Notes under the pieces: generated by a model | Seen by the model: only the letters and a program-made list of their open reading frames with translations | Told to the model about the DNA's origin: nothing | The model's database searches: none | Shown here: positions 1-8,435 of the stretch, one piece after another | Numbering within the stretch: the stretch's first letter is position 1 | Layout of the letters: each line of letters starts with the position of its first letter | Source of the DNA: Larix sibirica | Taxonomy: Eukaryota; Streptophyta; Pinopsida; Pinales; Pinaceae | Length of the DNA stretch: 24,242 nucleotides | Reading direction: 5' to 3' | Assembly (NCBI GenBank): GCA_004151065.3 | Contig: NWUY0300025858.1 | Coordinates: 1-24,242, forward strand | Position numbers and translations under genes: made by a program

Positions 1-104
1 GTGCGATGATGATTACGAGGGTTTCGGAACTATGTAAGCTAAGGTTGGGGAAGGTGAAGGTGGTGGTCATCAGGGCCTCCCTGGATTGTGGACTGGGAAG
101 GGAC

Positions 105-1517
105 ATGAGCGCAACTACCAGCGGCGAGGCTTTGGCCTCACCTGGGGCTATGGACAAAGGAAAGAGTACTAAGATGGGACCCACCTCTGGCCCTGAGGCA
201 GAGCTTGTTGGGGAAGGAAACAGTGGAACTGTCAAGTCTGATCAGGCAGTGGGAGAACCAAGGAAACCAGGGCAATGTCTGTCGAAAGCTAAAAAGATCT
301 CTAAAATACAGATTAACTCGGAAAGAGTTAGAACTGACATTCAATATATGAAAGAACATGCACTCATTGGGAAATTTGTTGGAATCTGGCTGGCGGAGAA
401 GGCTCTCATATGGTGGATTAATACAACATGGAAGCCTCAGGGGCATTATGACCTACAGCGTGGAGCCAAAGGGTTCTTTACGGTGATTTTCTTCAATGAG
501 GAAGATCGCACTCGAATTTTTTATAATGGACCATATTTCTTCAACTCTGCGGGATTGTACCTCCATCCCTGGAAGGAGAGCTTCAACTCGGATAAAGAAA
601 ATTTAACAATTGCATCGGTCTGGATGCGCCTTTATTCTTTACCCACTGAATACTGGAAGGAGGAAATCCTCATGGACATTGGCAATACTTTGGGGGTATT
701 TGTTAAAGTCTTTGAGAAAACAAAGAAAATGTGATATACCTCGTATGCTCATATTTGCCTCTATATGGATATATCCCAAGATCTTCCGGAGGGGATTGAC
801 ATAACTTGGGATGATGAAGACTGGTTCCAGGCGATAGATTACGAACAGATTCCATTTCGATGTCGGAGATGCCATGAACATGGGCATTTATTTAGAGATT
901 TCTTGTCAAATAAGCAGCCAAGAGGGATCACTGATTCAGAAAGAAAAGATCAAGAAGGATTAAAAAAAGTAGCCAACAAGAAACAACAAGCCAAGAAAGT
1001 AACGGGCCCTGAAATCCACAAGAAATCCCTAATCCATAATAGATTTGATGTTCTGGAGTCTGTAGAAGAAACTAATGTTGACGAGGAGAATCACTAGGAA
1101 GAGAAGGGAGACAAGACTACCAATCCTGCTATGGACAGTATAGCTCAGGACCCTAAGAAGGAAGTAGAGGGTGAAGACGGCTCTGTGCAAGAGGAAGTCG
1201 GAGAAGAAATGGAACTAGGAGATCTGGACCTGGAAGGTCTAGTGGCGGCATGCATTGTAGAAGATCCAATTTCTATCACCCCGCAACAGGTATCCCTCCT
1301 TGAGAAAGCCATCATAAAGACCAAAAACCACAAATATCTGGGCATAGCTTCCGAATCCCCTAAAGAAACTGATGGAAAAAAGAAAAACAAGGGGGAAAAA
1401 AGGGGACGACGCAGTAATATTCAAAGAATTCAAATGGTAGGGAAGAAACTGGTAGCCTCTGGCTAGTATCCTACTATCGATGCGGCCCTAGCCTCCTCTG
1501 CCCCAAATAAGTTATAA
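105..1517 (+). pseudogene. LINE 1 ORF1: DUF4283-like and zinc-knuckle RNA-binding protein, broken
   Basis: Decayed ORF1, whose product would coat LINE RNA in the cytoplasm and nucleus. I prefer the ATG at 105, which begins MSATTSGEALAS; the same frame is open upstream to another ATG at 6. About residues 65-210 match the DUF4283 pattern, including SVWMRLYSLPTEYW and IGNTLGVFVKV. A CCHC knuckle follows at 861-902, but its last cysteine is phenylalanine (TTC, 900-902). The rest is a charged Glu/Lys-rich tail. One frame runs throughout but is cut by TGA at 732-734 (probably from CGA), TAG at 1095-1097 and TAG at 1464-1466. The frame then reads to TAA at 1515-1517, one base before the ORF2 ATG, so I take that TAA as the ancestral end. 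If the TAG at 1464 is original, ORF1 is about 17 codons shorter. Confidence 0.87.
861..902 (+). other. Zinc knuckle of ORF1 with the last Cys replaced by Phe
   Basis: The translated motif is CRRCHEHGHLFRDF. The family pattern is C-x2-C-x4-H-x4-C. The first Cys, second Cys and His are in register, but the fourth ligand is Phe (TTC). One G-to-T change from TGC explains it. This is either decay or a family variant; related copies would tell. Confidence 0.85.
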
Positions 1518-1518
1518 T

Positions 1519-2226
1519 ATGCGGATTACATCTTGGAATATCAGAGACTGCAAGATTCTTTTAAAGACCGGTCTTCTGAGACGGAAGATTGAAATAGAAA
1601 AGCCATCAATAGTTTTTCTCCAAGAAACTAAATGCTCCAAAGCGTATCTTTGATCCATCGAGAAGAAGGTATGGAAACATTGTGAATTCATAGCTACTGA
1701 TGCCATTGGAACGACAGGGGGAATCGGCATCCTCTGGAACCCCAATGAGGTTAGTCTGACTGACTGGATGGCCTCAAAATTCATCTTATCAGCTTCTTTC
1801 GATATTGTTGGAACCAGAGTTAGAGGTTTTTTGTCTAATGTGTACGGACTGTCAACAACTAATTTGAAGAACTCCTTCCTAGACTCCTTGTTAAACCTTA
1901 AAAGAGAGACTGGGATGCGCTCCTGGATTATAGGGAGAGACTTTAACTTGATCAAGAGTCTAGATGAGAAATGGGGGGGAATGCGCTGTTTGCACCCTAG
2001 CAGTGATTACTTTTCGGAGGTGATTGACTATTTGGAGCTAATCGATGTCAAAACTTCCAATGGTTTGTTTACTTGTAACAACAAAAGAGAAGGGAACATA
2101 ACTATAGCTTCCAGGCTAGACAGGTTTCTCATGTCGGAAGCTATCATGATGGGAGGAAGTGAACTGGCTGCAGTAGTGCTCCCTTCTGCAGGTTTTGACC
2201 ACTCACCGATTAGCCTAGACTGGTAG
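1519..2226 (+). other. EEP (AP-like) endonuclease domain of LINE 1 ORF2
   Basis: This domain would nick target DNA to prime reverse transcription. Visible motifs are SWNIRD (the Asn codon is at 1537), QETK at 1621-1632, GGIGILW, DFN at 1939-1947, SRLDRFL, and DHSP with Asp at 2197 and His at 2200. So the metal-binding Asn and Glu and the catalytic Asp, Asn and His are all still encoded. The common WNIRG and GGDFN glycines are changed (WNIRD, GRDFN), and a TGA at 1651-1653 splits the domain just after QETK. The domain ends near the TAG at 2224-2226, and the connector to RT follows in the same frame. Confidence 0.88.
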
Positions 2227-3030
2227 AGAATAAGGGAAAACCTTAGAAGGTCGTTCAGGTTCGAACAATTTTGGCTCCTTCACCCCGACTTTCCGAACCA
2301 AATGAGAAATTGGTGGCAAAATTGCCCCCCCATCATGGGTACCCGAATGTACCAGTTTCAACAAAAGCTTAAGTACCTTAAAAGCAATATCAAGAAGTGG
2401 AATAAAGACACCTTAGGGAACATTTTCCAAGGTAAGAAATTGCTTGATCTTAAATTGCGAGAGGTGAAGATTGCAACCATGACACAGGGCTACTCCACGG
2501 AGTTGAAGGAACAAGAACAAAACCTTCTAAATGAGCTCAACCTTAAGGATCAACAAGAAGAACTCCTCTGGAAGCAAAAATCCAAGAACCGTTGGTTGAA
2601 AGACGAGAAGCGCAATACCAAATTTTTTCACAAAGCTGCCATACAACATCGGCACAGGAACAGAGTTGTGAGACTTAAGAAAGAGGATGGCAGTATTGCA
2701 TAAACACAACTAGAAATGGAACAGGCCCTAAATGACTTCTTTGCAGATTTACTTGAAGAACCCAATATTGACAGAAGAGCAGAGCGGGAGGAAGCCCTTC
2801 AGCATATCCCAAAGGTGGTCACGGAAGACAACAACAAGCTCCTCATGAAATTCATTAGCATGGAAGAACTTGATGAAGCTATGAAGCAGATGGTGGTGGA
2901 CAAAGCCCCTGGTCCAGATGGTTTCACCACCAATTTATTTGACTCCTACTCGGAATGGTTGAAAATAGATGTCCTGGCCATTGTTGAAGATTCCCGCCAG
3001 ACAAGAAGAATTCTCAAAGCTCTCAATGTA
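2227..3030 (+). other. Connector between endonuclease and RT, LINE 1 ORF2
   Basis: Frame 1 continues from the endonuclease with the typical charged, helical LINE connector: FEQFWLLHPDF, then IKKWNKDTLGNIF, then RWLKDEKRNTKFFHKAA and the pre-RT box DKAPGPDGFTTNLF. It is interrupted by TAG 2224-2226 and TAA 2701-2703. The segment ends with VEDSRQTRRILKALN near 3030. Elements of this kind usually have a short stretch with IPK before FRPIALCN; most of that stretch seems to be missing, and the reading frame changes there. Confidence 0.78.
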
Positions 3031-3032
3031 AG

Positions 3033-4271
3033 GACTCGGGAAAATTTAGACCGATAGCCCTATGTAATGTCATCTGCAAAATTATAACAAAGTTTATTGC
3101 AAATCAGCTACGTACACTCCTCCCTCTGATTATTTCTCCGGAAGAGGTCGGGTTTGTGGAAGGATGCCAAATTCTGGATGGCATAATTCTAGTACATGAA
3201 ACAATCCACTCCATAAAGAAGGATAAAATCCTAGGTATGCTTCTTAAACTGGACCTATCCAAAGCCTATGACAAGTTAAATTGGACATTCATAGTTGAGA
3301 TGCTAAGGACTTTTGGCTTCAGTATTACATGGATTGAGTGGATTATGAGCTTGTTCTCATCCTCCTTCTTCTCCATTATGGTTAATGGCACCCCCTCTCA
3401 ACCCTTTCCGGCCTCCAGAGGTATCCGTCAGGGGGATCCCTTATCCCCGTTTCTCTTCATCATCATGGTGGAAGGACTGCGAAGAATGTTGCGTGCGGCT
3501 CAAGAGAGCAATGTTATTCATGGTCTTAACCTTTGTGATGGACTCACACCACAGACCCGCTAGCAATTTGTTGATGATACAATGTTAATGGGCCCTTCTT
3601 CTGTCCAAGAAGCTAAAGGAATCAAAAGAATCCTAGACACCTTTGTATGTGGTAGTGGATTGGAAATTAATAAGGAAAAATCTCAGGTCTATTTCTTTAA
3701 TATGCCTAGAATTACCCGCAGAAATATACTTCGTATTCTGGAATTCTCAGAAGGACATCTTCTATCTAAATACCTAGGGGCTCCCTTGACGGAATCCACC
3801 ATTCGTCAAGTTTCTTGGAAGGACCTTTTAGACAAACTCAAGAAAAAAATGGAACTGTGGACTTACAGAGCCCTGAATTTCCCTAACCGCCTTATATTAG
3901 TTAAGTCGATGCTCCAAGCCATGCCTGTCTATCTATTCCCGGTGTTGGAAGCACCTAAAGCAGTGCTCAAAAAAATCTGTAATCTTCAGAGGAACTTCCT
4001 ATGGGGGAGTACCTAGGAACAAAGCAAATGGGCCTTGGTGAAGTGGGACACCCTATGTACCCCCAAGGGAGCGGGAGGCCTTGGACTCCGGGACTCGCTG
4101 TCTATGAACAGGGTGTTAGGGGCCAAAATATGGTGGAAATGGATCACGCACATAGAGGAACTGTGGGCGCTTCTTTGGCATAGGAATATGCCCCCAACTG
4201 GCCCAAGCAGGATCTTATCAGATACGGGGAGGAACCACCTAGCTCGCATATATAGAAAGCAGCTCAACTGA
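3033..4271 (+). other. Reverse transcriptase domain of LINE 1 ORF2
   Basis: The RT palm and fingers are readable in frame 3. FRPIALCN opens the block. Motif A is LDLSKAYD (3249-3272) with the first catalytic Asp. Motif B is GIRQGDP (3420-3440). Motif C is FVDD with its two Asp codons at 3573-3578. The YLGAPL box and the thumb (LNFPNRLILVKSMLQAMPVY) follow. All three catalytic aspartates are still encoded, but a TAG at 3561-3563 sits one codon before the FVDD box and another at 4014-4016 cuts the thumb. The frame ends at TGA 4269-4271 because one base is missing near 4259; frame 2 carries the homology on (GLFQWHSF, stop at 4301-4303). Confidence 0.9.
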
Positions 4272-4587
4272 ACCAGGGGTTATTCCAATGGCATAGCTTC
4301 TAGGAAATAAGAGATGGAGCTTCAACCTCCTTTTTTAGAGATGCTTGGCAGCAATGCCCCATATTGGATGAAAGACAGGATATCCAGGAGCTAAACCAGT
4401 ACCTTCAAAGCAGCCTGTGGGAGAATATTCGGGATTTTTGGGAACTAGTGGTGGAGGGGCACTAGGTGAGGATCTGAAACCGAAAAATTGGTGGAAATCC
4501 TTGACCCCGGTGGAAAACCTGGATAATTTTTATGAGGAGATTCTAAAGCGTCAAATCCCTCTGGTGGAGGGACCGGATAAAATCCGG

Positions 4588-5799
4588 TGGGGATACTCTA
4601 ACACTGGGAACTTCAATATTGCAGAAGTGGTTGGCCTTCAAGAGGGATTTGATAGAATTCCTTGTGAGGAAAAATGGAAAAAAGTCTGGATAAAGAATCA
4701 GTGGCCTAAAATTGCCACCTTTGGCTGGTTGTTGGTCCACCACCACATTCTAACGTGGGAAAATTTATGGAAAAGGCACCTTTTAGGTCCATCCCGATGT
4801 TGTATGTGCATGCAAGACAGTGAATCCATCAATCACCTTATGGATGAGTGCCCACTAGCCTCTTCACTATGGAGCAGGGGAGAAGAAAGATTTAGGAAAA
4901 CAGCTAGGGTCCTCAGCCAGCCAGACCTCTCTCTGGCAACCTGGCAGTCTCAACCATTTAAAAATGAATTCTTGAACCGTATTTAGGAATTGTTCCTGGG
5001 GTTCATGGTATGGGAAGTCTGGAAGGAAAGGAACCAGAGAATCTTTGAGGGAAAGCAGCGCAGTACTGAGGCAATATGGTTGGTCCTGGAAGCTCACCTG
5101 AAGGAAACTTTAAATTCTAACAAATGGCCCCCAGATACGGGGAATGTTGATCCTACAGAAAGAATAATTTTAAATGCTTTGGGAATATTTAGCTTAACAA
5201 TTAGTATTGACGAAATGAGCGAAAGGATGGTGAAATCCCACAACCCCAACTTCTGGCAACCTCCTCCACCTGGAACTCTGAAGCTCAACTTTGATGGGGC
5301 AGCCAAAGGGAACCCAGGTCCTGCAGGCTTTGGGGGGGCCGTCAAAGACAACTTTGGTAAGGTGATGGGTGTTTTCTGGGGTGACCTGGGAGAATCAACA
5401 AACAACGTAGTAGAGTTAGAGGGCGTCGTGAATGGTATCAGATGGGCGATCTCGCAGAATTGGTTACCTCTAATCGTGGAGGGGGATTCTAGCATATTGA
5501 TTACGATGATAGGCCACATATAGAGGGGCTCGACTGTGGCCAAGGTATCACTCAACTAGAGATGGGAATGTAGGCTTTCTCAGCTTCAACAACTTTTTCT
5601 TACCTCTCCAGCCATACAGTTCATGCATGTGCGATGTAAGGGAAACAAGTTGTAGATGAGCTGGCCAAAAAGGGTGTTGAAGCACGTGTTGCTTTCAACT
5701 CAGGAACGCTTGATTATGCATGCGATCACGTGGCTAGTGGATGCTACCTTGTGATCGCAGTCGTTGATCTTAACCCCCAGGATGGCTCCACTAACCACG
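4588..5799 (+). repeat. Tandem module, copy A: zf-RVT and RNase H end of ORF2
   Basis: First of two homologous segments of about 1.2 kb. It encodes WGYSNTGNFN, the zf-RVT domain (CCMC, then His and Cys in C-x2-C-x8-H-x4-C) and the RNase H domain. RNase H Asp (5293), Glu (5413) and Asp (5485) codons are present. The last Asp is lost from frame because one base is missing near 5653 compared with copy B. Private defects are TAG 4984-4986 and that deletion. Stops at 5521-5523 and 5557-5559 are shared with copy B. Copy A also has 9 extra bases after GVEA. It ends at CTAACCACG next to the N and has no 3' UTR of its own. Confidence 0.88.
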
Positions 5800-5800
5800 N
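5800..5800. other. Single unresolved base (N) between the two RNase H modules
   Basis: An ambiguous base stands exactly where copy A stops and copy B starts. It may be an uncertain call in a true tandem duplication or a token gap joining two contigs. If the base were G, the join would keep the CGGTGGGG seen upstream of copy A at about 4585-4592, which would be microhomology at the breakpoint. Confidence 0.95.
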
Positions 5801-7004
5801 TGGGGATACTCTAACACTGGGAACTTCAATATTGTAGAAGCGGTTGGCCTTCAAGAGGGATTTGATAGAATGCCCTGTGAGGAAAAATGGAAAAAAGTCT
5901 GGATAAAGAATCAATGGCCTAAAATTGCCACCTTTGGCTGGTTGTTGGTCCACCACTGCATTCTAACGTGGGAAAATTTATGTAAAAGGAGCCTTTCAGG
6001 TCCATCCCGATGTTGTATGTGCATGAAAGACAGTGAATCCATCAATCACCTTATGGATGAGTGCCCGCTAGCCTCTTCAATGTGGAGCAGGGGAGAAGAA
6101 AGATTTAGGAAAACAACTAGGGTCCCCGGCCGTCCGGACCTCTCTCTAGAAACCTGGCAGTCTCAACTGTTCAAAAATGAATTCCTGAACCATATTTGGG
6201 AATTGTTCTCGGGGTTCATGGTATGGGAGGTCTAGAAAGAAAGGAACCAAAGAATCTTCGAGGGAAAGTAGCGCAGTACTAAGGCAATATGGTTGGTCCT
6301 GGAAGCTCACCTAAAGGAAACTTTAAATTCTAACAAATGGCCCTCGGATACGGAGAATGTTGATCCTGCAGAAAGAATAATTTTAAATGCTTGGGGAATA
6401 TTTAGCTTACCAATTAGTATTGACGAAACGAGCGAAAGGACGGCGAAATCCCACAACCCCAACTTCTGGCAACCTCCTCTGCCTGGAACTCTGAAGCTCA
6501 ACTTTGATGGGGCAGCCAAAGGGAACCCGGGTCCTACAGGCTTTGGGGGGGCCATCAGAGACAACTCTGGTAAGGTGATGGGTGTTTTCTGGGGTGACCT
6601 GGGAGAATCAACAAACAACGTAGCAAAGTTAGAGGGCCTTGTGAATGGTATCAGATGGGCGATCTCACAGAATTGGTTACCTCTAATCATGGAGGGGGAT
6701 TCCAGCATATTGATTACGATGGCGGGCCGCATATAGAGGGGCTCGACTATGGCAAAGGTATCGCTCAACTAGAGATGGGAATGTAGGCTTTCTCAGCTTC
6801 AACAACTTTTTCTTACCTATCCGGCCATACAGTTCATGCATGTGCGATGTAAGGGAAACAGGTTGGCAGATGAGCTAGCCAAAAAGGGTGTTGAAGCAAG
6901 CAACTCAGGCACGCTTGATTATGCATGCGATCACGTGGCTAGTGGATGCTGCCTTGCGATCACAGCCGTTGATATTAACCCCCAGGATGGCTCCACTAAC
7001 CACG
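5801..7004 (+). repeat. Tandem module, copy B: zf-RVT and RNase H end of ORF2
   Basis: Second copy of the zf-RVT/RNase H module, in frame 2, very similar to copy A but with several dozen differences. Private stops are TAG 6233-6235 (TGG in copy A) and TAG 6269-6271 (CAG in copy A). Shared stops are at 6734-6736 and 6770-6772. The first RNase H Asp, the third-position Asp (EGDSS) and the last Asp (LADELAKKG, 6869-6871) are present. The catalytic Glu is replaced by Lys (AAG, 6626-6628) in NNVAKLEG, so this RNase H would be dead even without stops. Past the copy A endpoint the sequence runs on to the real end of ORF2 at 7130-7132. Confidence 0.88.
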
Positions 7005-7070
7005 ACAACGAAGAGGCACACGGAAGAACAGAAGCAAGGACACACGTAATCCAACGCTCATCCCCTATTA

Positions 7071-8054
7071 ATGATCATCTGTCAAATGACTCCACGCACG
7101 ATGCTGAATTTATTTCTCCAAGTGGAGATTAGGTTGGTTGCTCGGTGGTTTTTAAACCCATGCTGGTCTCGTCCCATCTATTTAACTCACTTCATTTCCA
7201 TTTCCCAGGGGAAGGACAGGATCAACGAAAGAACCAATATGAGGAGTAGGATCAATTACAGAAAAGATGGTGATATCGATCTAAGCGGCGGGGACCGTAT
7301 TAGTAGCATCAGGACTAGAAGGATCACACCGTCTCATTCATGCGAGATCCTAGATAGGGACGAAATGGTTATCATTACCATTAATGGGATTTCATGGCTC
7401 GGTACGATGACCATATCTAGTTGCAGAATAATGGATTATAAATTCAATATGGTGGATGGGCGCAATCAGATACGTAGTGATAAAGTAGCTTGCCCTTTCC
7501 TGTGTTACGACATGCTATTTTTGTTTCATTTCCATTTTAAGTGGTTTCTTATAATGGGTGGCTTCTCCTCTTCGTCTAGCACTATATTTCTTAGCATTAT
7601 GGCCCCTCGTATGCGTCTGTGCAGTCAATGTGGCTCATGAAGAAATTTTGAGATGAGGGGAAGGCACAAGGGTGAAGGTTCCTCTAATCAAGCGAATGCT
7701 TAGGAGGATGCTCACCCTCTGAATTTTGACAGGGCGCATTTCTATCTTGATGAAACTCATGTGGCCATTGAGGCCCATATACCTCATCTTGAAATATCCC
7801 TGCAACATGAGGTGGAAGAGAAACAGGGTCACCAGGTTGTTGCCAACCCCTTCTGGGTGGGCAGAATCCTTTTGGCTCGTGAAATTCAAGTTCGCGAGGT
7901 TATTGTCCAGGACATGAAAGGAATCATTGAGGATATGAAATTCATGCAGTAGAGCGATATGGAGAGCACTTGCATGCTGGAAGCCTTGCTGGAAGAACTG
8001 TGCGTCCAAACCCCGCTAGGGGCCAGGAGTGGAGAGCCGGGGACTTCGCATTGA
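7071..8054 (+). pseudogene. Post-RNase H reading frame of LINE 1, unknown function, decayed
   Basis: After the ORF2 stop, frame 3 stays readable for about 327 codons with only three internal stops: TGA 7638-7640, TAG 7701-7703 and TAG 7950-7952, then TGA 8052-8054. The first ATG of the clear part may be 7599 (MAPRMRLCSQCGS), with CSQC resembling half a zinc site. The second half is rich in Glu, His, Leu and Ile with heptad-like spacing (LEISLQHEVEEKQGH; REVIVQDMKGIIEDMK), which suggests a coiled coil. It overlaps the last 62 bases of ORF2 if counted from 7071. I recognise no family. It could be a genuine third frame of this LINE family, a captured host piece, or chance openness in the 3' UTR. 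Confidence 0.45.
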
Positions 8055-8435
8055 TCAGCTGGGTGCCTTCGGTGGTTTTTGTTGGTGGTTTTGTTTGGCA
8101 GGGATCTCTCGTGTTGGCGTGCTTCTCTAGTTCAAGCTGGATTTCTTCCTTGCTCGGCTTCTAAGTTGTTGTTTTCTTTGGACATCGGTTTCAGTTCTAG
8201 TATGCGGCTGGGTTTCAATCTTCCTTATAGGACCAGTCCTTTCTTTGGGTTCCTTGTTCAGAAGTATCTGTTATAATCTCTGCTTATGTTGTATAGATAA
8301 GTTGTGGCCGTCCATTTCTCTTTAGGATGGGGCTGGTGGAAGTGTCTATCTCACTTTGGTGGTTCTTTGTACCATTTTTGTAACTTTTTGTACTATATTA
8401 ATAGAATTTCAATCCCTCTTACTTACAAAAAAAAA
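8055..8435 (+). other. LINE 1 3' UTR and poly(A) end
   Basis: T- and G-rich sequence with repeated GTTTTTGT-like words and no reading frame of note. It runs into TGTACTATATTAATAG, then a pyrimidine stretch and nine A residues at 8427-8435. This is the usual look of a plant LINE 3' end. The bases after the A run (CACACAAGCC) would begin the 3' target-site duplication, but the 5' partner is outside the window. Confidence 0.75.

Larger units (their letters stand above)
1519..7132 (+). pseudogene. LINE 1 ORF2: endonuclease, reverse transcriptase, zf-RVT and RNase H, broken
   Basis: ORF2 polyprotein of the LINE; its product would nick target DNA and copy the LINE RNA at the nick. The ATG at 1519 is chosen because translation begins MRITSWNIRDC, the usual start of plant LINE endonucleases. 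Frame 1 holds from 1519 to about 3030 with stops at 1651 (TGA), 2224 (TAG) and 2701 (TAA). Near 3030 the homology moves to frame 3, apparently with loss of a short segment just before FRPIALCNV. Stops follow at 3561 and 4014. One base is missing near 4259 (shift to frame 2; stop 4301, stop 4463) and another near 4476, where a TGG lost a G (back to frame 1). Stops at 4984, 5521 and 5557 follow. The second zf-RVT/RNase H copy continues in frame 2 to the TAG at 7130-7132. No protein of useful length can be made. Confidence 0.9.
1..8435 (+). mobile_element. Plant L1-type LINE (LINE 1), nearly full length, degenerate
   Basis: Non-LTR retrotransposon on the + strand. In order it shows an ORF1 with a DUF4283-like domain and zinc knuckle, an ORF2 with an EEP endonuclease, reverse transcriptase, zf-RVT and RNase H, a further decayed frame, a T- and G-rich 3' UTR and a 9-base A run at 8427-8435. 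This order is that of plant L1-clade elements with RNase H. The 5' end is outside the window, so no target-site duplication can be checked. The element is dead: ORF1 and ORF2 carry many stops and at least four frameshifts. The zf-RVT/RNase H segment is present twice. Base composition falls sharply to AT-rich right after 8435, which supports that 3' boundary. Confidence 0.93.

Noticed and set aside
2250-2265. GGTTCGAAC, like the T-loop of a tRNA
   Set aside because: It lies inside the LINE ORF2 connector (FRFEQFW), and no acceptor stem or anticodon arm can be folded around it.
5094-5555. 153-codon minus-strand ORF, with a near-twin at 6307-6768
   Set aside because: Both are antisense shadows of the RNase H modules; their similarity comes from the duplication, and the sense strand has clear catalytic motifs.
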